Part shown: one piece after another, positions 26,255 to 33,129 of the stretch
How the letters are laid out: the number at the start of each line of letters is the position of its first letter
How positions within the stretch are numbered: the stretch's first letter is position 1
Assembly (NCBI GenBank): GCA_004376375.1
Contig: SOJX01000127.1
Location: forward strand, 16,027-80,026
Reading direction: 5' to 3'
DNA length: 64,000 nucleotides
Origin: Planctomycetota bacterium
GTDB lineage: Bacteria > Planctomycetota > E44-bin39
Translations under genes and position numbers: made by a program
The notes under the pieces: model-generated
The model's input: the letters and a program-made list of their open reading frames with translations, nothing else
The model's database searches: none
What the model was told of the DNA's origin: nothing

Positions 26255-27388
26255 GTGATTGTGGGCATCCCTAAAGAAATCAAGCAGCAGGAATACCGAG
26301 TTGCTTTAACGCCAGAGGCTGTTCAACGGTTGACCGGCAGTGGTCATTCAGTCCTGGTCGAAAAAGCTGCCGGAGAAGGTGCTTTATTCAATGACTCTGA
26401 CTATATCAATGCGGGTGCCAAGATTGTTAGTACGCACGGAAAGCTTTTCTTCCTTTCAGAGCTGATAGTCAAAGTAAAAGAGCCGATGCCTGAAGAGTAT
26501 GTACTGATGGGCACGAAGCATGTTCTCTTTGCGTATCTTCACCTCGCATCATCGAGAAATCTTACCGAGGCGTTGCTTGCAAGGAAAATTACAGCCATAG
26601 CATTCGAAACGGTGGAAACATCTGATGGCAGTCATCCGCTCCTGGCGCCTATGAGTGAGATTGCGGGCAGGCTTTCCACTCTGGAGGGGGCAAAGTATCT
26701 TCAGCGCCCATGGGGAGGCGTCGGCAAGCTCCTGGCCACTTTTTCAGAAGATGAGCTTGCTCCTAAAGTAGTCATTTTAGGCGCCGGCGTTGCCGGCACC
26801 GCTGCCGCCAGGACCGCTGCGGCATTAGGGGCTGACGTTACGGTTCTGGATATAAATGAAGATAAGCTAAGGGCCGCAGTAAACATGCTCGACGGAAAAG
26901 TCACCGCGGTGCTTTCAGATCAGAAGGCAATCGAAAAGTATGCGGCGGAAGCAGACTTGATTATCGGTGCGGTATATCGCCCAAACGACAAGGCTCCCGG
27001 CCTTATTACCCGCGATCACCTTAAGTTGATGAAAAAAGGGACAGTTATTGTGGATATAGCCATCGACCAGGGCGGTTGCATTGAGACTTCAAAGCCTACG
27101 ACTCATGCCGACCCGATATTTGAGGTTGATGGAGTTATTCACTATTGCGTGGCCAACATGCCCGGGTGCGTTCCGGCGACTTCAACCGATGCAATCTCGA
27201 AAGCCATAGTGCCCTATGTGGAATTGCTGGCCGACATGGGTTGGAAGGAAGCATTGCGCCAGGACGAGCCTTTAAGAAAAGGCCTGAATATGCATCAGGG
27301 AAAACTGACCTGCGAACCAATTGCCAGACTCTTCGAATTGCCGTTCTGGTCAGCCAATGACGCGCTGGAAAGCGAAAGCGAGAAATAA
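26255..27388 (+). CDS. ald: Alanine dehydrogenase
   Basis: 377 residues from GTG, with AAGGAAAA upstream. It catalyses NAD-dependent interconversion of L-alanine and pyruvate plus ammonia. Family features: N-terminus IVGIPKEIKQQEYRVALTP, substrate-site VEKAAGEGALF, KVKEP, HLASSRNLTEAL, the KYLQRPWGGVGKLL segment, Rossmann GAGVAGTAAARTAAALGA followed by acidic VLDIN, and VDIAIDQGGC with the later HYCVANMPGCVPATST. Length is normal (~370). It lies in an operon with a NuoE-like protein and glutamate dehydrogenase, suggesting amino-acid catabolism or ammonia handling under sigma-54 control. Confidence 0.96.
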   Translation: MIVGIPKEIKQQEYRVALTPEAVQRLTGSGHSVLVEKAAGEGALFNDSDYINAGAKIVSTHGKLFFLSELIVKVKEPMPEEYVLMGTKHVLFAYLHLASSRNLTEALLARKITAIAFETVETSDGSHPLLAPMSEIAGRLSTLEGAKYLQRPWGGVGKLLATFSEDELAPKVVILGAGVAGTAAARTAAALGADVTVLDINEDKLRAAVNMLDGKVTAVLSDQKAIEKYAAEADLIIGAVYRPNDKAPGLITRDHLKLMKKGTVIVDIAIDQGGCIETSKPTTHADPIFEVDGVIHYCVANMPGCVPATSTDAISKAIVPYVELLADMGWKEALRQDEPLRKGLNMHQGKLTCEPIARLFELPFWSANDALESESEK

Positions 27389-27390
27389 GC

Positions 27391-27699
27391 ATGACAACAG
27401 AGCGTGAATTGCCGGAAGGGGTTGACGAAAAAGGGAATCTTGTATTCAAAACTCTCCCTGGAGAAAAGAAGGCTGAAGGCCTTTTAAGAGTATCCGGTGT
27501 CGTTTTAAAGGATGCAATAGAGACATGGTCCGGCTTGTGGGAAGAATTACGCGACAGCGTAAATCAGAAAGGCCAGATTACAACCGGGAAGAAGGTTAGC
27601 TTTACGCCCTCATGCGGCTGGGCGGAGTTGTTGGAGAGAATGTGGTTACTGGGACATTATCTCGACTATATGAAGCGGCTGATAGACGGAAAGGCATAA
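27391..27699 (+). CDS. Small protein of unknown function in the ald-gdh operon
   Basis: 102 residues starting 3 bp after ald. The sequence starts TERELPEGVDEKGNLVFKTL, then a helix-rich region (VVLKDAIETWSGLWEELRDSV) and SCGWAELLERMWLLGHYLDYM. One Cys. Not a recognised family. Tight spacing to ald indicates co-translation; a structural or regulatory partner of the dehydrogenases is possible but unproven. Confidence 0.65.
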   Translation: MTTERELPEGVDEKGNLVFKTLPGEKKAEGLLRVSGVVLKDAIETWSGLWEELRDSVNQKGQITTGKKVSFTPSCGWAELLERMWLLGHYLDYMKRLIDGKA

Positions 27700-27730
27700 A
27701 TCCACACTGCAAACACATGGGAGAACGACA

Positions 27731-28213
27731 ATGAATCTGGTCAGGCAAAAAGTCAACTCGGTTTTGGAGATGTACGAAAATCCCAAATCGAACATGAAGG
27801 CTGTGCTTGAGGATATTCAAATGACTTTCGGTTGTCTTCCGAAAGCTGCGTTACACGAACTTGCCAACCAGACAAATATTGCTCTGGTTAGGATTCATTC
27901 ATTTATCGATTCATCCAACGGATTTGTTCTGGAAGAAGATATTAAACAGGCCGTGGAAATCTGCAATTGCCCGAGCTGCCGCATGAGTGGAGGCAGAGAA
28001 ATACGGGAAGGATTGGATTATATACTGCTAGTGGATGCACTTAAGAATGGCGGGAATGGCAAAGCATTCTACACAAAGGTCCACAACAACCCTGAGGCTC
28101 CTTGCGCCAAGCCGCCAACAGCTTTGGTCAATGGGCATAGATACTGCGATTTGACTTTGAGTGGGTTGTTGGAAATCATTGGTATGGGTAATTCAACTGC
28201 AGACGAAAACTAA
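27731..28213 (+). CDS. NuoE-like thioredoxin-fold 2Fe-2S protein
   Basis: 160 residues. The N-terminal helical part (AVLEDIQMTFGCLPKAALHELANQ, given in two pieces: LEDIQMTFGCLP and AALHELANQTNIAL) matches the NuoE/HoxE helical bundle. The second half keeps a Cys cluster (CNCPSC) and a C-terminal Cys followed by PPTALVNGHRY and DLTLSGLLEIIG, the arrangement of the NuoE 2Fe-2S domain. The Cys spacing differs from canonical NuoE, so cluster binding is likely but not certain. Such subunits relay electrons between NADH-linked flavoproteins. Its place between two NAD-dependent dehydrogenase genes is unusual; no NuoF-like partner is present. Confidence 0.65.
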   Translation: MNLVRQKVNSVLEMYENPKSNMKAVLEDIQMTFGCLPKAALHELANQTNIALVRIHSFIDSSNGFVLEEDIKQAVEICNCPSCRMSGGREIREGLDYILLVDALKNGGNGKAFYTKVHNNPEAPCAKPPTALVNGHRYCDLTLSGLLEIIGMGNSTADEN

Positions 28214-28250
28214 GCAGCAAGACTTCTCTGCAAGCTGAAAGGGAATGATA

Positions 28251-29525
28251 ATGGGAACATCAACAAGGGCAAAAACAAAAAAGAAAACAACAAGCCCCTG
28301 GGAAATGGCCAGAGGTCAACTCGATACAGTAGCTCAAAGGATCAACCTGGAAGCAGATTTGCACGAGATGCTTAGAAACCCACAACGGGAAATTACTACA
28401 TATTTGCCCGTAAAAATGGATGATGGCTCGCTTAAAGTCTTCACGGGCCATAGAGTCCAGCACAGTATGGCGCGTGGACCGGCTAAAGGCGGAATAAGGT
28501 ATCATCCCGGCGTTACACTTGATGAAGTTCGCGCCCTGGCCATGTGGATGACCTGGAAATGTGCAGTCGTTGGAATTCCTTACGGCGGAGGCAAAGGCGG
28601 CATCACATGCAATCCGAAAGAGATGAGCCAGAATGAGATTGAACACCTCACGCGCCGCTTCACCTGGGAACTTGTCAACTTCATCGGGCCGGATCGCGAC
28701 ATCCCCGCACCGGATGTTAATACCAACCCACAGATCATGGCCTGGATGATGGACACCTATTCCATGGGCAAAGGTTATCCCGCTTTCGGAGTCGTAACCG
28801 GCAAGCCGATTGAGACAGGGGGATCTCTCGGACGAAACGAAGCTACCGCTCGCGGATGCGTTTTCGCCACGGTCAATGCCCTGGACAAGCTTGGCATAAA
28901 CGGGAATGTCAAGGTTGCCGTTCAAGGCTACGGCAATGCCGGATGGATCGCCGCAAAGCTGATGCACGAAATCGGGCATACAATCGTTGCGGTAAGCGAT
29001 ACAAAAGGTGCTATCTACAATCCCAAAGGCTTCGATCCCGTGAAAGTTTACCAGCACAAGCAAAAGACCAGCACCGTTGCCGATTATCCCGATGCGGAAA
29101 AAATAGGCGATATGGAAGTACTTGAAGTGGAATGCGATATACTTATACCGGCTGCTCTCGAACAGCAAATTACCGCTGAAAACGCACCTAAAATAAAAGC
29201 CAGGATAGTCGCAGAGGCGGCTAACGGACCTACCATGCCGGAAGCAGACAAAATCCTCGCAAAGAAGGATGTCCTTGTAATACCCGACATTCTTGCCAAC
29301 GCGGGTGGAGTTGTGGTTTCGTATTTCGAATGGGTACAAGGCTGCCAGGCGTATTTCTGGGAAGAGAGTATCGTCAATGATCGCCTTAAAGAGATTATGG
29401 ATAAGGCTTTCAATAACACGTTTGAACTGATGAAAAAAGAGCAAACGGACATGCGAACCGCTGCCTATATGCTCGCCGTGGAGCGCGTAGCGAAGGCTGT
29501 AAAAATACGGGGAATATATCCATAA
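28251..29525 (+). CDS. gdhA: NAD(P)-dependent glutamate dehydrogenase
   Basis: 424 residues from ATG 28251, which is better spaced from AAAGGGA than the in-frame ATG at 28245. It catalyses oxidative deamination of glutamate to 2-oxoglutarate and ammonia or the reverse. Hallmarks: VKMDDGSLKVFTGHRVQH, GPAKGGIRYHP, the catalytic region MTWKCAVVGIPYGGGKGGI, DVNTNP, GGSLGRNEATARG, Rossmann VQGYGNAGWIAA, AAEAANGPTMPEAD, and IPDILANAGGVVVSYFEWVQ. Length fits the small hexameric class. Last gene of the operon; a serine-recombinase remnant begins 7 bp downstream. Confidence 0.96.
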   Translation: MGTSTRAKTKKKTTSPWEMARGQLDTVAQRINLEADLHEMLRNPQREITTYLPVKMDDGSLKVFTGHRVQHSMARGPAKGGIRYHPGVTLDEVRALAMWMTWKCAVVGIPYGGGKGGITCNPKEMSQNEIEHLTRRFTWELVNFIGPDRDIPAPDVNTNPQIMAWMMDTYSMGKGYPAFGVVTGKPIETGGSLGRNEATARGCVFATVNALDKLGINGNVKVAVQGYGNAGWIAAKLMHEIGHTIVAVSDTKGAIYNPKGFDPVKVYQHKQKTSTVADYPDAEKIGDMEVLEVECDILIPAALEQQITAENAPKIKARIVAEAANGPTMPEADKILAKKDVLVIPDILANAGGVVVSYFEWVQGCQAYFWEESIVNDRLKEIMDKAFNNTFELMKKEQTDMRTAAYMLAVERVAKAVKIRGIYP

Positions 29526-29532
29526 TAAGATT

Positions 29533-29802
29533 ATGACGGCAGTGGACAAGCTGGCGCAGACTCTCGGAAGCCTGAAGGAAGCGCTAGGCCGCTTACCAGT
29601 TTACGAGCAAAAGGAGTTGATGAAGCTAGTGGTAAACAGGATTGATGTAGGGCGAATGGCAATAAAAATAGGCTTGGACGTTGCATTTACAGCATCCAAG
29701 CCTGACTTGTCCGACATCGAAAATCAAGATGTGTTCGCTGAGCGACACGATTGGCTCCCCTGCAGCAACCCTCTTCGGAACCATCACACCTCTCCATCGT
29801 AG
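29533..29802 (+). pseudogene. C-terminal remnant of a large serine recombinase
   Basis: 89 residues. The start, LAQTLGSLKEALGRLPVYEQ, and the following KELMKLVVNRIDVG and AIKIGLDVAF match the C-terminal segment of large serine recombinases (a leucine-rich helix, LPxxEQKEL, LVVxRIxV, then a beta strand). The catalytic resolvase domain and zinc part are missing, so it cannot be active. It abuts gdhA and marks the left edge of the accessory island. A recombinase of the same superfamily begins at 63418. The sequence after residue ~60 looks unrelated and may be read-through. Confidence 0.6.
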
Positions 29803-29817
29803 TCAGCGCCATCGATT

Positions 29818-29837
29818 TGTCAAGATTTCATTTGACA
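29818..29837. repeat. Short inverted repeat at island left boundary
   Basis: TGTCAA, 8-bp spacer, TTGACA, between the recombinase remnant and the first defence gene. It may be an operator, part of an old attachment site, or chance. Confidence 0.25.
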
Positions 29838-29908
29838 GCAACTGCTAATTATAGACAATAATGGTCTTTCTTGCGGGCGGACTGCGACTCGCCCGAGAAC
29901 GTGCAGGA

Positions 29909-30835
29909 ATGGAAAAAATGATGAAATACTGGATCACGACGCACTGGCCGCCCCTGGAAGGCAACGGGCCTTCCTATGGCGTGTACATTTGCGATGGCCG
30001 CGAGGAGGCCGGGCTTGGTCTGCGCGCCGGGGACAAGGTGCTGATCTACGAGATCGGCTCCTGCCCGGATGTTCTGCACAAAAGAGCTGATGGGTCCGAG
30101 GAGTGGATAAGCCACAAACGCGGCCGCAAGGGAATCATCGCCATTGCAGAACTGGATGAAGAGCTGTACTGCGACGATGATGAGCCGATGACCCACTACA
30201 GAGATGGAGCAAAGAGGCGCTGGTGTTGGCGGGCCGAAGGCCGGATGCTGAATGTCTCCGGGTTTGTGTCCTATGCCCGAGCCGCTGAATTCATGGGCAA
30301 AGGCCCCGGATTCAGATTCCGCGCCATCGGCAAACGCAAGAGCGGTCTGCTGCAAATCGAGGAGGACGTTTACCGGGCCCTCGTCGAAGAATTCAAGCGG
30401 AACAGGCCGCCGGAGAAAGCTCCGCCGCGCAAGAGCCGGTTCATGCCACCGCGTCCTGGTCATGGAATGGGAGGCGAAGGCCCGGTCCACAAGGCGTTGA
30501 AGAAGGCCCTCTACTCCAAACCTTCCGACGTTCTTAGCATGCCCGGCCTGAAGGGCCTACACCTCGAATACCAGTTTGAGACCGGCGACCGCGCCGACGT
30601 GGTGCTGGAGGATTTCGAAGGGCGTTACATCACGGTTGAGGTCGAGGAGACCGTTGGCTTCGACAACATCACCGGGGTGCTGCAGGCGATCAAGTACAAG
30701 TATATGTTCGCGGTCAAATGCCGCCGCCAAAACGCGGAGGTTCTCGCGTTCCTTGTAGCGCACGAGATTGATGGCAAAGTCAAGGACCTCTGTTCCGAGT
30801 ATGGGGTTGAATGCTTTCAGGTTCCGAGGCCGTGA
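29909..30835 (+). CDS. EVE/PUA-like domain fused to PD-(D/E)XK-like nuclease
   Basis: 308 residues from ATG 29909 (the frame is open to 29861). The N-terminal ~110 residues (MKYWITTHWPP, GVYICDG, LRAGDKVLIYEI, KGIIAIAEL) resemble EVE/PUA-superfamily modified-base readers. After a basic linker rich in Pro/Arg, the C-terminal domain reads YQFETGDRADVVLED, YITVEVEETV and QAIKYKYMFAVK. This gives the D...ExE...K layout of PD-(D/E)XK nucleases of the Mrr/NucS type. Inferred role: a modification-dependent (type IV) restriction enzyme. It heads a tight operon with the excisionase-like gene 13 bp downstream. Confidence 0.65.
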   Translation: MEKMMKYWITTHWPPLEGNGPSYGVYICDGREEAGLGLRAGDKVLIYEIGSCPDVLHKRADGSEEWISHKRGRKGIIAIAELDEELYCDDDEPMTHYRDGAKRRWCWRAEGRMLNVSGFVSYARAAEFMGKGPGFRFRAIGKRKSGLLQIEEDVYRALVEEFKRNRPPEKAPPRKSRFMPPRPGHGMGGEGPVHKALKKALYSKPSDVLSMPGLKGLHLEYQFETGDRADVVLEDFEGRYITVEVEETVGFDNITGVLQAIKYKYMFAVKCRRQNAEVLAFLVAHEIDGKVKDLCSEYGVECFQVPRP

Positions 30836-30848
30836 AGAGGAGCGTGTG

Positions 30849-31067
30849 ATGACCGAAAACTCAGGCAATGTCTTAACCATCGAAGAACTGGCCGACTACC
30901 TGAAGATCTCCAAGTCCACGCTCTACAAGCTGGCACAAAACGGGGTTCTCCCTGGAATCAAGGTGGGCAGACATTGGCGCTTCCACAAGGATGCTGTCGA
31001 TGAATGGCTGAAAAACCACCCGAATCAACTAAGCAAGGAAGAAACCAAGGAAAAAGCGCATGGCTAA
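30849..31067 (+). CDS. Excisionase/MerR-type helix-turn-helix DNA-binding protein (copy 1)
   Basis: 72 residues from ATG 30849, with AGGAG upstream; a longer frame from 30768 overlaps the nuclease gene and is not credible. One winged HTH: LTIEELADYLKISKSTLYKL, then IKVGRHWRFHKDAVDEWL. Such small proteins act as excisionases or as transcription regulators. A close paralogue at 41752 shares ISKSTLYKLAQ and HWRFH and also heads a defence cassette. Confidence 0.85.
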   Translation: MTENSGNVLTIEELADYLKISKSTLYKLAQNGVLPGIKVGRHWRFHKDAVDEWLKNHPNQLSKEETKEKAHG

Positions 31068-31146
31068 TGACGCCGAGCGCAAATTCCATTTAAGCGGGCT
31101 TGCAGCCCAGACTGTTTATGGAAAAGAGTATGCACACTTTCATTGA
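31060..31146 (+). pseudogene. Truncated start of a lost operon gene
   Basis: ATG 31060 overlaps the excisionase stop (ATGGCTAATGA) and has AAGGAAA upstream, so it looks like the coupled start of a third operon gene: MANDAERKFHLSGLAAQTV. The frame closes at TGA 31144 just as sequence becomes AT-rich. I read it as the 5' end of a gene cut off by the insert that brought in the next two genes. It could be a chance ORF. Confidence 0.35.
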
Positions 31147-32026
31147 TAAAATGATTCATAAAGTATTTGACGACTTTCAAGAAGGCATTAATCAGAGAGA
31201 AGGTTTATGCGAATTGAAAGACCTTACATACAAGGGAAGAAATCTGCCTGATTATGAGAATGAGCTTATCCAGCAATATTATATGCTGCGATTTTTCCCC
31301 GCATACCTTGCAGAATATTATCTTATATATAGAAAGCTTTTCCGTAAGAGGTTTATCCGCTCGCCGCTAAACATATTTTCCATTGGTGTTGGGTGTGGCA
31401 TAGACTATTATGGACTCCATTTTGCCGCTAAAGATGATGAGAACAATCGATTGAAGAATATGGAGTATACGGGTATCGATCAAGTGGACTGGCTTTATTG
31501 GAATGATTTTGGACGAAAAAACATTCATTATATCGTAAAGGATATCACTAAATGGTCAAAACTCGACGAAGATAGCTATAACATCATTATTTTCCCAAAA
31601 TCCATTGGCGAATTTAGTAACAAAACATTTACTCACATCAAAAATATTTTTCGCAATTCTACTTTCTCCGCAAAGCGAATTTATTTTCTCTGTTCATTAA
31701 TGGATGTCGAATATGCAAAAGGAGTTGACATCGGGAGGCTTTCTTCGTTAGTTGATATAATGAAGCGGAAACATGGGTTTTCGTGTCAAGATGACCCTGA
31801 AAAGTTCTGGCGTCTTAAAAAGGATGCGGGAATTATCACTGTTTGCAATGGATTTATGTATCCTGATGATATTATCGACGAGTTAAGAAAGCTTTTGGAA
31901 AGGTGTCCTACATATATATCAAATGGCAATGAGTCATGCGAATCAAACTGCGCGAATATTAATCGATATCCAATTCTCAGGACAAAGTATATGAATTATA
32001 GTATTCTGAGGCTGGAGAAGAAGTAG
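31118..32026 (+). CDS. SAM-dependent methyltransferase-like protein
   Basis: 302 residues from ATG 31118; ATG 31130 is an alternative and the frame opens with TTG 31100. Much more AT-rich than flanking genes. A Rossmann-type motif I (NIFSIGVGCGIDYYG) and an acidic strand-2 end (YTGIDQVDW) point to a class I methyltransferase. The following NIIIFPKSIGEF fits strand 4 but without a DPPY/NPPY-like motif, so the substrate may not be DNA. The C-terminus has several Cys (ESCESNCANI). It sits 35 bp before a DUF1848 gene, apparently as a pair. Confidence 0.6.
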   Translation: MEKSMHTFIDKMIHKVFDDFQEGINQREGLCELKDLTYKGRNLPDYENELIQQYYMLRFFPAYLAEYYLIYRKLFRKRFIRSPLNIFSIGVGCGIDYYGLHFAAKDDENNRLKNMEYTGIDQVDWLYWNDFGRKNIHYIVKDITKWSKLDEDSYNIIIFPKSIGEFSNKTFTHIKNIFRNSTFSAKRIYFLCSLMDVEYAKGVDIGRLSSLVDIMKRKHGFSCQDDPEKFWRLKKDAGIITVCNGFMYPDDIIDELRKLLERCPTYISNGNESCESNCANINRYPILRTKYMNYSILRLEKK

Positions 32027-32061
32027 ATGCTTAAATCAATCACAGCATAGGAAGCTTACGC

Positions 32062-33066
32062 ATGAAATGGCCGAAAACAACCATAACAATTGATAAGAAA
32101 GAATCCCCAGCGATTGCACCACAGGTTATATCTGCAAGCCGTTCAACTGACATTCCTGCATTTTACGCAAATTGGTTTATTAAACGCCTTAAAGCAGGAT
32201 ACATCAAATGGATCAATCCGTTTAACCAACGTCCTCAATATATTTCCCTAACTAAAGTAAAAGCTGTCGTCTTCTGGACGAAAAATCCTTTGCCCTTAAT
32301 ACCCTATTTAACTGAGCTCGATAGACGTAAGATATCGTACTATTTCCAATTTACACTTAATGATTATGAAAAGGAAAAATATGAACCAAGGGTTCCTAAA
32401 CTGGAAGACCGTATAAATGCGTTCATTACACTCTCTAAGCGCATCGGGAAAGAGCGCGTTATTTGGCGCTTTGATCCCTTATTGCTCACTGAAGAGATAT
32501 CGATTGATAAGTTGCTTCAGAGAATCAAAAATGTAGGCGATGCTCTTCGCTCATACACGAGCAAGTTAGTGTTTAGCTTTGTTGATATCAGTTCATATTC
32601 GAAAGTCAAACGCAATCTAAAACATGCCAATGTTAAATACACTGAATTTGATCCCCGCACCATGAAACAGGTTGGAGTAAAGCTAGCCAATTTAAGTAAA
32701 CAATGGAATCTTGTAATCTGTACTTGTGGTGAGAAGATAGACCTCTCGGAATACGGAATAAAACACAACAAATGTGTGGATGATGAATTACTCCTCAGAA
32801 TCTCAAATAATGATCAAGAATTGTCGGACTTGTTTGGACGTAAGAAATATTTCCAAAAAGAGATGTTCGATACGCCGGAAAACATTAGGAAATCGATAAA
32901 AGACCCAGGGCAGCGCGAAGAATGTGGATGTGTATTTAGCAAAGATATCGGACAGTATAATACCTGCCCTCATTTGTGTGTGTATTGCTATGCCAATACA
33001 TCAGAGAAAACAGTCAGGAAAAACATGGAAAAGTTAACACCAAATGGCGATTCGATTGTATCTTAA
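32062..33066 (+). CDS. DUF1848 protein, probable TIM-barrel Fe-S enzyme
   Basis: 334 residues; AGGAAG upstream of the ATG. The family pattern is clear: VISASRSTDIPAFYANWF, VFWTKNPLPLIPYL, YYFQFTLNDYE, RVIWRFDPLLLTEE, CTCGEKIDL, and the C-terminal cluster ECGCVFSKDIGQYNTC followed by HLCVYCYAN. The CxxCYAN-like end and the spacing of Cys residues suggest a bound Fe-S cluster; the family has remote similarity to radical-SAM barrels, but its reaction is not established. AT-rich like the preceding methyltransferase-like gene. Convergent with the YhaO-YhaN operon. Confidence 0.85.
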   Translation: MKWPKTTITIDKKESPAIAPQVISASRSTDIPAFYANWFIKRLKAGYIKWINPFNQRPQYISLTKVKAVVFWTKNPLPLIPYLTELDRRKISYYFQFTLNDYEKEKYEPRVPKLEDRINAFITLSKRIGKERVIWRFDPLLLTEEISIDKLLQRIKNVGDALRSYTSKLVFSFVDISSYSKVKRNLKHANVKYTEFDPRTMKQVGVKLANLSKQWNLVICTCGEKIDLSEYGIKHNKCVDDELLLRISNNDQELSDLFGRKKYFQKEMFDTPENIRKSIKDPGQREECGCVFSKDIGQYNTCPHLCVYCYANTSEKTVRKNMEKLTPNGDSIVS

Positions 33067-33129
33067 GCCCCAGCAACATAAAGATCGATGCGCTTGATAA
33101 GATGTCGCTGCCGGGCTTATGCTGAATGA

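Noticed and set aside
30768..31067. Longer start for the first excisionase-like gene
   Set aside because: The extension overlaps the nuclease gene; ATG 30849 has a good AGGAG and matches the start of the paralogue.
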